Source: Platanthera guangdongensis | Lineage: Eukaryota; Streptophyta; Magnoliopsida; Asparagales; Orchidaceae | Direction: 5' to 3' | DNA: 64,000 nt | NCBI GenBank assembly: GCA_039583875.1 | Contig: CM077163.1 | Location: forward strand, 236,956,646-237,020,645 | In this document: piece by piece, positions 51,989 through 63,274 of the stretch | Numbering within the stretch: position 1 is the first letter of the stretch | How the letters are laid out: the number at the start of each line of letters is the position of its first letter | Notes under the pieces: generated by a model | What the model was told of the DNA's origin: nothing | The model's input: only the letters and a program-made list of their open reading frames with translations | Databases searched by the model: none | Program-made: the position numbers and the translations under genes

Positions 51989-53849
51989 GCTCGCCCGTAC
52001 CCTTCCGTTCCACCAACACATCAAGTTCCTATCTTCACGGGGGGCCTCGATGAGCGTCTTTGTTTGGATGTGGAGTTCCAGAATCTGGCGGATCTCACTG
52101 CCACCACGGGTCTCGCGCGCGTCTGTGAGAAGCGTATTTTGATGGATCGACCACACCTGTGATGTCATCGCGGCGAAGGACCTTCCAGTGGTTTCAGTGC
52201 TTTCCCCTCCCAGCCGGCAACGGGCCCAATAAGGGAAAGGAGGGAGACTAGTCGAGATCCGCCGCTTGTCGACTCAAAAAATGATTGATCGCAGAGCAAA
52301 GGGTCTATAGTATAATTGTGACAAAAATTACAATCGCGGACACTTGAGAAAGCACCTTATTTGATTTGAGGTTGAGGACCCCTCCAACGTAGAAAAAGAT
52401 GATTATGACTCGAGGGACCTCAAAATTTCTTTACACACTATTGCTAGTCCGGGGGGGGGGGGGGGATTAAGTGCAGATTACAGTGGCCGGCTAGATGCTG
52501 GTTGCTCTCATAGATTCATATAGTACACACAATTTCATTAATGAGCACACGACACGATGTCTTCAACTCTATTTGACCCCCCGGAGTCGCCTGCCTCAGC
52601 GTCGCTGTGGCCAATGACAGTTGGATGGCTTGCATAGGAGTTTGTCGGCCTGTCCCGATCATAGTGGAGGGGCACCATTCACACATGGATTTTTTTGTAA
52701 TTGCCCTTCCGGGTTTTGAGGCCTTTTTAGGGGTTTAATGGGTAATTTGGGGCCCCTACTGTGGGTTTTTGATAGCCTCACAATGACTTGGGGGCGTGGT
52801 CTTCGCAATACGTTATGGCAGAGTTGTTCAGCGGCCGCTTCACGCCAATCCTTCTTGGTGCATGCCGACAATACATATGCATAGACCTTGACGTCCTTTT
52901 ACAGGAGTTCAACGACACTATGGTTTCCTCGACGGACTTACCACCCCCACAACGACATCATCACCACATCTGCTTCCCGCACCCTTGTGGTCGTCCGTCC
53001 CTACTGCTACACCTTGCTGCAGAAGGACGAGATTGAGCGCCAGTGCATTGTCATATGTTGTTATAGGGAATCATTGCAACAACGTCTTCCTTTTCCCCTC
53101 TCCGGTTCTCTTGGTCCATAAGAAGGATGACACATGAAGATTCTGCGCGGACTAACACAAGCAGAATGCGCGGACAGTTGACAAGTTTTTTTATTCCCAT
53201 TGTCGAGGAGTTACTTGACGAGTTGCACGGCTCATGTTATTTCTCCAAGCCGGATTTATGCTATGGGTACCATCAGGTGCGCATTACCCCTCTTGACATG
53301 GAGAAGACTGCTTTCCATACCCACCACACCCACTTCGAGTTCCTCGTGATGCCCCTCGAGCTTACCAACGCGTCACCCACCTTCCAAGCTCTAATGAATG
53401 AGGTATTCCATAACCTGTTACGTCATTGTGTACTTGGTTTCTTTGACGACATTTTTGTATACAACAAGACATAGGAGACCCACCTAGACGACTGGACCAC
53501 ATGCGCACTGACCTTTGGCTCATTCGCGATCAAAAGTTGTTTTTGAAATGGGCCAAATGCTCATTTAGGACCGACAAAGTAGCCTATTTGGGGCACATCG
53601 TCAACAGTACTGGGTTCTCCACCGACTCAACCAAGATCCAAGGGGTGATCGCCTAACCGATTCTCCAATGCTCACCCAAGCTCCCTGGATTTCCTAGCTT
53701 CATCAGCTACTACCGGTGTTTCATCTGGGTTATAGCGTGATTGCAACGCCTCTCCTGTCTTTATTGAAGAAACAATCCTCTTTGGGAGGATAGCGTTGCG
53801 ACCGCCTTCATGGACCTTCAACATGCGTTGGTGACCGCCCCTGTGCTTT
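51989..53849 (+). pseudogene. Old gypsy: gag end, protease and RT remnant
   Basis: Plus-strand fragments in gypsy order. A gag tail LDVEFQNLADLTATTGLARV (about 52,065) is followed by a broken zinc finger (YNCDKNYNRGH, 52,315) and a protease with STHNFINEHT (about 52,525). The RT N-terminus shows LQKDEIERQC near 53,022. The RT palm has YFSKPDLCYGYHQVRI, MPLELTNASPTFQ and FFDDIFVYN (about 53,441-53,470). The thumb continues as KCSFRTDKVAYLGHIV. Many stops and frame changes are present, and a run of 15 G is at 52,451-52,465. It continues at 58,477 after a nested element. Confidence 0.85.
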
Positions 53850-55065
53850 TGTTGGATCACAAGGCTTCCTTAGAAGGGGGAGGTGAATATGGATTAATTA
53901 AAATTTATAGATTTTTCTTCTCATTAAATCAAATATGAAAATCATTTAAGAGATTAAGCACAACAAAAATATGAGTTTTTGAATTTCAAATACAAAGAAA
54001 AGAAAAACCAAACATTTTTATTAATACAAAAAGTTCGGCCTTGATGACGCTATGATTATTGGCGATACAAGATAAACATTGGTGTTTTTTATACCGACTC
54101 TTCTCCCTAAGAACCAGTTGGCCCTAACCAATCCACCCCAGGATTGACCTCATTCCCTCTAGACCTTCACATAGATCTAGTCGCCACGCATGAGACGAAT
54201 TGCCATCCCTAGATCTACTCCTAAATCTAGTGGCACGTGAGACTAACTCCTACACGATACAAAGATTTAGAAATTAAAGATAAAACGACAAAAATACAAA
54301 AAGATAGAACTTCAGTTGATGAACTTATCATAAACTGATGCCAGAGGAAGACATGGAAGAGCCGCTCAAAAACGTCGTGGTAGAATGCGAGCCCTTTTCT
54401 TGAATATCTCCATTACACGTTGATCTTCATTCGAATAGATTTTCATTGAAGCGTGAGTGTAGGAGGCAGTTGGGATGACCTCTCCTCTGGAGGCGTTTTG
54501 GAATAAAAATCTCAATATCAAAATGTGTATTTATAGATTTCTGGGAGCTATTGCCGACGGCAGTGGCTATCGCTGGGCTGTAACGCCAAAATATGAGTAA
54601 TAACAACAATTATTTCCTTATTTAGGTTCGCGCTAATGTTGGACGATAACTAGCTATCACCGGGCTGCAGTAAATTTGAATTTTGCGCTCCCTTCTCTGT
54701 CTGATCCACATGACGACGCGATGTTGCTATAATAGGACTATTGCTAGGCGGTAGGCCTTATCTCCGAATGATATCAAACTTGAATTCCCCCCTCGTCTTC
54801 CCTCCAAGACATGTTGTTGACATAATAAGAGATTCAAGCTATCGTCGTGCGATAGTGGTTATCACCGGAACTATCATCGTGTGGTAGTGGTTATCGCCGG
54901 AACTATCGTCATTCTTGAGTTATTCATAACAACATCCAATAAGGCTCTTTCTTGAAGTCATTGCATGCCGAGCGTTATCAAATACATGGCAAGATTTGTT
55001 ATTCTCAAACCAAGTATGTCAAACAAAAGACCCATCGACACATTTATGTCTATTTTGCTACAACA
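53850..55065. repeat. Left LTR of the LARD-like element
   Basis: Its right boundary (CTACAACA, 55,065) is approximate. The LTR contains recurrent CTATCG-CGG / GGTAGTGG words around 54,540-54,905. Confidence 0.6.
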
Positions 55066-56114
55066 GAGCTTCTTCCTCTACTCCACTCACACATACTTGT
55101 TCTGTTTTTTGGTGCACGAGTTCTACTACAATCTCAAGGATCCAAGGAGGATAAATATGGATTGAGTGGAGTCAGTCGTCGTGCAGGAGTACACCGTCAA
55201 CATTACACATGCAAACAATTTATAATCTGGAGGAGCATAGTCACATGATAGATATAGTTGAGAAGTTCCGTTCCTCCTGAGATTGGACTCAGATCAACCG
55301 AGTTCTACGTCATAGGGAGGATGCAAAGGATTTGATAACTACCTTGTTGACTCATACACCGGATGCTCGAGCAAGCAATACGATAATGTTCAAGGCTGGA
55401 GATACCAAGACGGTCACAACTTTATTGATCTTAGTGCGTGCTCGAATATTCATTGAGAATCAAAAGTGTATAGATCATTGAAGGTGAACCAACAATATTC
55501 TTGAGCAACAATTATCACTAGCATTATATTTTGAGACAACTACTTTTAATGGTTCAAAACAAATAAAAATAGAACAAAATTAAAGAAAAGAAAAAAAAGG
55601 TATGAAGCAGAATACATGAAAGAGCATTTAGTTTAAAATTCTACTTCATGGATTTATTGTGATTACTATCCAACTAGAGATTTGAGTAACTCAACGAGAC
55701 CTGATGCATAGGTCCCTCTAGGTACCAAAATCTGTGGAATATGCTTCCCTTTTGATGACAAATATTGTTCCACTATGAGTGGTGTTGTGTAGCGTATAGG
55801 CGTCTTGGATTTTCATTTATGTCATGAAAGATAATGATCGTTATTTTCATATGGATATAAAACTCACCTTTAGTTCTCATGATTGTGGGAATGAAGGTGG
55901 ATGTGACATACACTACTTATGTTTTTTGTTGTGTTTGAGTAGTTAAATTCTGCGCACACCATGTGATATTGTTTCAAATTGAGTGATTTATCTTATACCC
56001 ATTAAAGCCTATTTTAACTCGGATGATGATCCTTTTAAATTTTTAATTGTAGATTTTCATTTTTTACCATAAAATTATTTCTTTGTTGTAGGATAAATTG
56101 CTATTTTAAAAATT

Positions 56115-56130
56115 ACTCGTTAATGATTCT
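56115..56130. repeat. SINE target-site duplication, left
   Basis: ACTCGTTAATGATTCT. Matched by ACTTGTTAATGATTTT at 56,310-56,325 (14 of 16). Confidence 0.85.
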
Positions 56131-56134
56131 GAAA

Positions 56135-56309
56135 GGGAGCCTTGGCGCATCGGTTGAGGTGTTGCTGTGTGAGGTCACCGATTTGAGTCCTAGAAACAAA
56201 CTCCTTTAAAAATGTAGGGAAAGGTTTGCCTACATTTGACCCTTGTGGTGGGACCCTTCCCCGGATCCGCTGCGCGGGGATGCTTTGTGCATCGGGCTAC
56301 CCCTTTTTT
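56135..56309 (+). mobile_element. Au-type SINE (tRNA-derived)
   Basis: Starts GGGAGCCTTGGCGCATCGG and has pol III box A (TGGCGCATCGGTTGAG, about 56,143) and box B-like GATTTGAGTCC (about 56,181). It continues with GACCCTTGTGG and CCCTTCCCCGGATCCGC and ends in a T run. This is the layout of the plant Au SINE family. A 16-bp imperfect TSD flanks it. Intact in structure but moderately diverged. Confidence 0.92.
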
Positions 56310-57109
56310 ACTTGTTAATGATTTTATATGCTCTTCATAGTCAAATCTCATTTTATCAAATGTTGTCCATATCCTTAATATTATTAGAAAGAGCGTTAGA
56401 AAGAGCGATACACTCGTTACATTTTTTTTCAAACTAGAATTTTTAATTTTTAGATTACAGTTTTCCATTTCTAGTATTTCAATTTTTGATTGGATTCATG
56501 ACATGAGTAATTTATATGGTTTACATTGCTATCAGAAGAAGGATTGTTTGATGATTAGCGTGACGCACTGTCGATTTCCAACCTCTTTGATGTGTTCTCC
56601 ATAGAGGAATATTTTTGAGTATGTATGTGTTGACTCACAACATTTTTGTTGTTGCTCGTATTCCAGGATTTGTCCTATACCTGCAGATGGAGAATCATAA
56701 TTTTTTTAAAGGAATTTCCAAATCCCATAACCAGTCTTATACCTGCAAATGAGTTTAAAATTTTTTTTATCAAGTGCACAAAACTAACAATTCATTGCCT
56801 TTGCGCTCAAAATGCATTTATTTTTTCAAACTCATTTAACTCATATGAAGTTTTATGGATAAAACTATTATTATTTTTGAATGGACGGTGCACTAAATTT
56901 TACAATAGTTATATCTCTTACTTTCCTGCTTTTAGTGTTAAAAAAAATTCATTAATGTTTTTCATTCAAGGTAATGAGTCACGAGTCACGGTAAATAATG
57001 GGGGTACTAACATAGACTTGTCGTTAAGATTAAATTGCTCTCTAAGGGTGACCATAATAACTCAAGGTTCTAAAGCCTAAATATCAAGTAATATGTCTCT
57101 GAAACCACT

Positions 57110-58476
57110 TGTTGGATCGCATGATTTTCTTAGAGGGGAGGGGTGAATACAGATTAATTAAAATTTGTAGATTTTTCTTTCCATTAAATCAAATATGAAA
57201 ATCATTTAAGAGATTAAGCACAATTGTAATATGATTTTTTTAGAATTTCAATTATAAAGAAAGAAAAACCAAACATCTTTATTAATATTTTTTAATGATA
57301 CAAAAAAGTCCATCTTGATGACGTTAAGATCATGGGCGATAAAGAAACATTGAGTTTTCTATACCGACCTTTCTCCCTAAGAGCCGGTTAGCCCTAGTCA
57401 ATTCACCCCCGGATTGGCCTCATGCCTCATAGCCCTGCACCTAGATTTAATTGTCATGCTAGGGACAAATATCTAGCCTTAGACCTACTTTTAGATATAT
57501 TCTCCGCACGCGAGGCGGATTCCTACACAATACAATGATAAAGATCAAACAACCAAAATACAAAAAGTTAGAACTTCAAGGTATGAACTCTCTATAATCT
57601 GATGTCAGAGGAAGACATGCAAGAGCGTCTCACAATCGTCGTAGTAGAGCACGAGCTCTTCCTTTGAATATCGTCGTTACACATCGATCTTCCTTCGAAT
57701 AGATGTTCGTTGAAGTGTGCGAATGTAAGAGGTTTTGGAGGCGGTTGAGACGTCCTCTCCTTCAAGAATATGCGTGCTGGAATGGAAATCCTGAATAAAA
57801 AATCTGTATTTATAGATCTCTAGGAGTGGTGGTAGTGGCTATTGCTGGACGGTAGCTTGAATTATGAGTCCCACCCCAATTTTCCTCCTCGGAACAACAA
57901 AGCTTTCCTTATTTAGTTTTGTGTTAATGCTTAGCGATGCGAGCTATCACAGGGAGGTAGTAAATTGAATTTCGCACTCCCCCTTCTTCGTCCGTTCCGC
58001 ATGACGACGCAATGTTGTTATAGTATGATTATCTCCCAGCAATAGATCCTATCACCGGCCGGTAACAAACTTGAATTCCCGCTCATCGTCCCTCCAAAAC
58101 GTGTTGAGACGCATTGTTGCCATAATAAGAAATCCATGCTATCATCAGACGGTAGTGTTTATCGCCAACGCTATCATATCATTCTTGAACTATTTATGAC
58201 AACATCCAATTTCAGCAAGGTTCCGTATGGAAGCCATCGTATGTTGAGGATTATTGCCTGGCGGTAGTAGCTATCGCCGACGATTGGCTGCAAAGTTAGC
58301 TTTTGACTTATCGTTTTAGGTCGGTGCTTGTTGTAGCTTCGAGTCTTGTTTCATATGAGAGTTATAAACCTGTGCACAACGAAAACACTTGCAAATATTA
58401 ATCAAATACATACAAAGATTTATTATTCTCAAACTAAGGGTGTGTCAAACAGGATGTGTCGACCCGTGCTCTAACA
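57110..58476. repeat. Right LTR of the LARD-like element
   Basis: 1367 bp, TGTTGGATCG...CTCTAACA. Partner of 53,850-55,065. Confidence 0.65.
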
Positions 58477-60026
58477 ACTTCATCTGCCAGATTTTACCCA
58501 GGAGTTTTAGGTCGAGTATGATGCCTCCGGGCAAGGGTGTGGAGTCATGCTTCAGCAGGGGGCTGTGACGGCCCGAGGATTTACTCTGCCTTGCCACAGG
58601 ACTTGTCCTGGCTTCCTCAAACTAAGGGTGCAAAAAACTCCATAGTTAAGCTTGCTCAGCCCAGGAAACCAGGACTGTGCGAAGGCAGAGTATATCCTTG
58701 GGCCGTCACAGGGGGCATCTGATTGCCTACTTCATTCAAAAAATGGACCTACATCACCAAAAGCTTCATGCTTACGAACATGAGTTGATTGACTTGGCTA
58801 AGGCCGTCGAGCACTATCATACGTACTTATGAAGGAGAACATTTTTTATTTGTAATTATGACCTATCACTTTAGTTTGAAGTTCCTCCTGGAACAACACC
58901 TCACCACATCTCAACAACGTTGAGTCAGCAAGCTTTTTGAATATGATTTTTGGGCCGCGTATAAGACATGTGTCTTGAACTTGGTGATGGATGCTCTCTC
59001 TTGCCTTGACCATCATGGAAGGACTCTCTTTGCCATCTCCCAGCCCACCTCTACTGTTCTCACTCGCTTTCTGCAAGAGGTACATGATTCCTCAGCCCTC
59101 CTAATGCTCCTCAACCGAATCATGGAGGGACGACTTCTCTCTTATTGGGGCATGAAAGATGACCTCATAATGTACAATGATAGGATCTATGTACCGTTTG
59201 CGTCACTACTTGCCCCTACATTCTTGTTGGTACCCATGGAGCCACCCATGATGGGATCCACAATACCCTTCAACGCCTTTGGGCAAAATTATTTTGGCAG
59301 GGCCTCAAGCGTAGCATGAATGATTTCATTGCCACGTGTTCAATATGCCAGTGCAACAATGCATATCACCTACTTCCAACAAGTCTCCTTCAACCTCTTC
59401 CAATGCCAACACAAATATGAGTTGAAATCTTTATGGATTTTATTGAGGGTTTCCTTGCCGCGAGAGGGCAGTCCATCCTTTTCGTGGTTATGAATAGATT
59501 CTCCAAGGGGACTCACTTCATCATCATGAATCGTCTTATTCTCGCAGAAGGGGTCGCTCGTTTCTTCTTTGATTTGTTGTTCCACCTACACGGCCTACCC
59601 GAGAGTATTGTGTCCGACAGGAAAAAGGTCTTCACTTCTCAGTTCTAGCAGTTGTTCACACTGTGCGACACAAAGATCATCCTTTCCTTTGCTTATCATC
59701 TGTAGTCGGGCTGGCACACTGAGGTGGTCAATCCGACAGTCGAGGACCTAAGGACTGAGCACGTTGGCTTTCGTGGGTGAAGCAATCTTATAAGTTACAA
59801 CACATCCTATCATACAACCCTCCAGACCACTCCCTTATATCTGATCTGCGGCCGGGATCCCCCTCTCTTACTCATTTACGTCGGCAGCTCGACAGCCGTG
59901 AACAAGGACTTATAAATCTGTAACTAGATTCTCAGTCTCGCCTGTCAGCGCCTTCTTCAGTCACATGCACACATGGAGGGAGACTACATCCAGTGCCACC
60001 GCGAGTTGTTCTCGCACCCTATTGGG
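58477..60026 (+). pseudogene. Old gypsy: RNase H and integrase remnant
   Basis: Continues the pol of 51,989-53,849. LPDFTQEF, then VEYDASGQGCG (about 58,512), is the RNase H start, interrupted by a MITE at 58,564-58,710. KMDLHHQKLHAYEHELIDLAKAVEHY follows. The spacer and degraded HHCC region lie at 58,980-59,330. The integrase core with MDFIEGFL (59,433), VVMNRFSKGTHF and HGLPESIVSDRKKVF is followed by stops. It breaks at 60,026. Confidence 0.82.
58564..58710. mobile_element. 147-bp MITE with 6-bp TSD
   Basis: Inverted termini TGTGACGGCCCGAGGAT (left) and TGTGACGGCCCAAGGAT (right, reverse-complemented), extending through TACTCTGCCTT. Direct GGGGGC on both sides (58,558-58,563 and 58,711-58,716). 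It sits in the old gypsy RNase H, whose reading resumes after it. The superfamily is unclear, because a 6-bp TSD fits none of the common ones exactly. Confidence 0.8.
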
Positions 60027-62260
60027 TGTCGCTAAAATGTCCATCATATCGCCAGACATCCATCTCCATGTATCACCCCTTCCCAGTTTTTCAATAATCA
60101 GTCATCCGGTCGGGTCAGCGATATAAAGCAAACTAGGAAACAGTATTAAAACTAATACTCATCAGTTATAAAGTAGAAGCTATTAAAAATTTATAACTAA
60201 CAACTGAAGCTAAGAAAATAAACTAAGGGCAACCACATACCTGATATCTGAAATCACAGAGCCACTACACATGAATAGAATTGAAATAACTGAAAATATG
60301 TAAAAATATCATATGTCTGATACATGACATATAAAATGTTAACATGTTACATTGTCCACACTACAAGTATATACTGGAAGTAATGGAAAACTGTATGGGA
60401 AAAAAACTACAAACTGACGCCACCAAACGCTCATCCTAGGCGTAGTTTCCCACCTGGGTCACCTGTAAAAACATTACCCACGAGGGGTCAGAGTAAAAAA
60501 AAATAATTCCTCCTAGTGACACTAAAAACTTTTCTCAAATGATGAATGCATGCCTTTAAAAAATGATTTTGTGCATTAAAAATATTTATGTTGCGTGTTA
60601 TGCATGCCTTCAGAACACTACCTGGTCAAAACATCTACATGTTCTACGCTCGTGACTTTCAGTTCACTAACCCAAATCCCGGCGTTCACTACTGGTATAC
60701 TGTCTCACGTCAGGTCTATACTTGAGTTCTAGGTGACCTCTAGCTTGCACCTCTACTAGAAAGGCTCTATGCCAGAGTAGCTCCTAACGCGCAAAATTTG
60801 AAACTGACGACCCGAGACCATCTAACGAACTCAATTGTTCTAGTGTCACGCGGACACGATCTCGAATCTACTAACTATCTCAAGGGAGTCAACTCCCAAG
60901 ACTCTGCTACTCATATGATACCATATGCCCTATGAGAAAGGTAGTGCGCCTCTACTAAGCACGAAAAAAAACTGAAGTGTGCTACTGACCTTTTGGTCAA
61001 ATGCTACTCTGCTTGGGACATCTCTTTTGGTGTACTACTGAGCGACCCTTAACTTTCTTATGGTCGACTAGAAGGGACATTCACGCCCTTCGTTGGACAA
61101 ATTCCAACCTTACGTACACAGATATAGGTTTCGTACCTAACATTACCAATCCTGATCTGACTACTTGGGTCTTGGAGAAGGGTGTCATCCTACACATTTT
61201 CCGCGACCGTTTTTCTATCACCACACCTTTCTATGCATGGTCATGATATTTATACAAAACCCTACACATGCGTATATAAAGTATATTATTTGCTATGTCT
61301 AACTAATAGAAATTAAGTTTCCTTACAGTGGTGTTGCGCCGTTCGTACACTCAGCGCGGCGACATCTTCTCTCCCGAAGGCAATCCTACTGCTGGGGACT
61401 TCAGAATGCTGCCCCGACCCCACCAAAATCCTGAAATTTACAGTAGCCCTAAATTCATAATTTTTCCCATTTACGATTTTCCGTGGAAAATTTTATATAC
61501 AACTAGGGTTACAAAATTTCACGTGCTAAACTTCAGGTTTTACCTTTACGTGGAGTGTTTGAGGCTCTCAAAGCGTCCAACCCAAATTCTGCGGGGAATC
61601 ACGAACTCCAAAACCTAATTAGGGCATTAGGGACAAAACCTAGGTTAGACTAACTTCTAAATCAAGGAATTTCCACAAAGGAATAGAGATAAAGGAGAAA
61701 TAAACTCACCGGAAATGAAATCGTTTCCACTACCACCGGCTAGGGTTGAATCTGACACTTCCACGGCCAAGGAAGGAAAAAGAATGTCCACCGGCGCTCG
61801 TAGAGGAAGGAGGAGTGATCGGAGAAGAGTTTCGGAGGAGGATCGGGCGTCGGAGAAGCTTGCGGGAGGCGACGGTGTCGCTGCGTGCGGGAGACGGGAC
61901 GGGACTGCGGGCTGCGGTTTTTCCCCTTCTCCCGTGAAAATGAATGTGCGGGATTTTTATTTGATGGGCTATACAGTTTTGATAACCGTATGAAGTGAGG
62001 GGGGAAAATGTGACCTGATATTGGCACCCCATAATGAGCCAATTCATCTCAACTCCTATGTGTCATGACAATTTGTCGCGCCTACGTCATTAAATTAAAA
62101 TGCGTCACGCACTATTTTTAACGTACTTAACTAACTAACGATCGCTATCATAAGGAAAAGTAACATTATACCTCGACGACGCGCTGCCTCGACTTAAAAT
62201 TCGTCACGACTTGCCCCTACAAATCAAATAATTTTTTCGCGTCAGATTATGGATGTTACA
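60027..62260 (-). repeat. Probable solo gypsy LTR (minus strand) in the old gypsy
   Basis: Minus strand starts TGTAACATCCATAATCTG and ends GGACATTTTAGCGACA, 2234 bp. It separates the integrase core from the pol C-terminus of the old gypsy. The TGTAACATCC start is typical of plant gypsy LTRs. Flanking pentamers (TTGGG and CTCCA) do not match, so a deletion at one side or a wrong boundary is possible. Open frames around 61,710-62,050 are not recognised. Confidence 0.55.
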
Positions 62261-62600
62261 CTCCAAGTGCCTCTACCACAAGTTGGGCCAAAATTGTATG
62301 GTCCATTTGAAGTTTTGCAGCATATCGGTGACGTGACATACTGCCTCCAGCAACTGCCTGATGCCCAGATTCACAACATTTTTCATGTGTTTAGTTGAAG
62401 TCGTTCGTTGGAGTGCCCCCCCTAGAAACTTTGGTTCAACTACCACCACGGCTATAAGACAAGCTTGATATCAACGAAGGAGTAGATGTTGCGGATCCAC
62501 ATTGGGGTTCACATACCAACGTCGTCACGCAAAATCGCTCAAGGATTAATTCAACGTTGCTCGAATTTTTATTTCGTGCCTTTTGATTTTGTGCTTTTAT
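62261..62600 (+). pseudogene. Old gypsy: C-terminal end of pol
   Basis: KLYGPFEVLQHIGDVTYCLQ and AQIHNIFHVFSLKSFVG are the conserved segment after the integrase core in gypsy polyproteins. Frame breaks follow. A purine-rich TTAGGGGGGATGG at about 62,610-62,622 may be the polypurine tract, but no LTR pair could be defined. Confidence 0.75.
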
Positions 62601-63274
62601 ATTGTCTCATTAGGGGGGATGGCTGCTTGGAGTAAATTATTATGCAAGTTTAATTAAAACTCTCTCCTCTCCTCAACTTTCTCTTCTCTCGCCCCTTCCC
62701 CAACCCGCTGCCTTAGCTGTGTGATTTCTCGCTCGCAGATGCCAACACAGCCCCTCTCGAGCCAATATCCTGTGGATCAACTCTTTCTCTTCCCTCAGGT
62801 CATCCTACATCGCCGATATCAATTTTGAGGTTCCAAGAAGGGAAATTCCAACTTCCCCCAGAATTTCTATATCGCCTGGTTGAGAACAAGATCCCAAGCG
62901 GGGTCCATATCGCAGGTCTTCTCTCCTTTTCTACCTGCAACCACTCGACAGTAGGAAATCTCTTTTTGAAAGAATCATATTGTGAAGGACATCGGTTGTG
63001 ATCTGCTTTGTGAGAGGATGATAGTCTATACTCTAATACTACAATATTAAATAAATATTGAACCTTAGCTTGAGCCCACCAACGCAATTCATGATTATTG
63101 AACCAACCCACTCTAATGTAGAGTTGTTTTCGACATTCTATGATACGTATACACGTCTTTAGGATGATGAATGTACATTTCTTGTTTTGTATCATCCTAG
63201 AAAGAAAAAAAGTTAGGGCTACATGTTTTTCAGATGTCATGACTATGCTTTTCGGAGTCATGACTGTTTTTGGC
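62601..63274. other. Unassigned, possibly the 3' LTR of the old gypsy
   Basis: No gene supported. The 174-codon minus-strand frame (63,324-62,800) matches nothing I know and runs into the copia LTR. The region may include the old gypsy 3' LTR, but there is no second copy in the window to prove it. Confidence 0.3.

Larger units (their letters stand above)
55066..57109. other. Interior of the LARD-like element
   Basis: A/T-rich, open frames short, no gag or pol motifs recognised. Holds the SINE at 56,135-56,309. Confidence 0.5.
53850..58476 (+). mobile_element. Old LTR element without pol (LARD-like), nested in the gypsy
   Basis: Direct repeats 53,850-about 55,065 and 57,110-58,476 both start TGTTGGATC. 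They align over most of their length (for example GATTAATTAAAATTT and AAATCAAATATGAAAATCAT), by eye at perhaps 75-80%. The right repeat ends CTCTAACA. Flanks GCTTT and ACTTC match only at CTT, as expected for an old insertion. The RT-to-RNase H reading of the gypsy resumes directly after it. The 2-kb interior has no retroviral domain but contains a SINE. No standard PBS was found. Direction is uncertain. Confidence 0.7.

Noticed and set aside
60022..62265. Target-site duplication around the LTR at 60,027
   Set aside because: Flanks TTGGG and CTCCA do not match, so no TSD is claimed.
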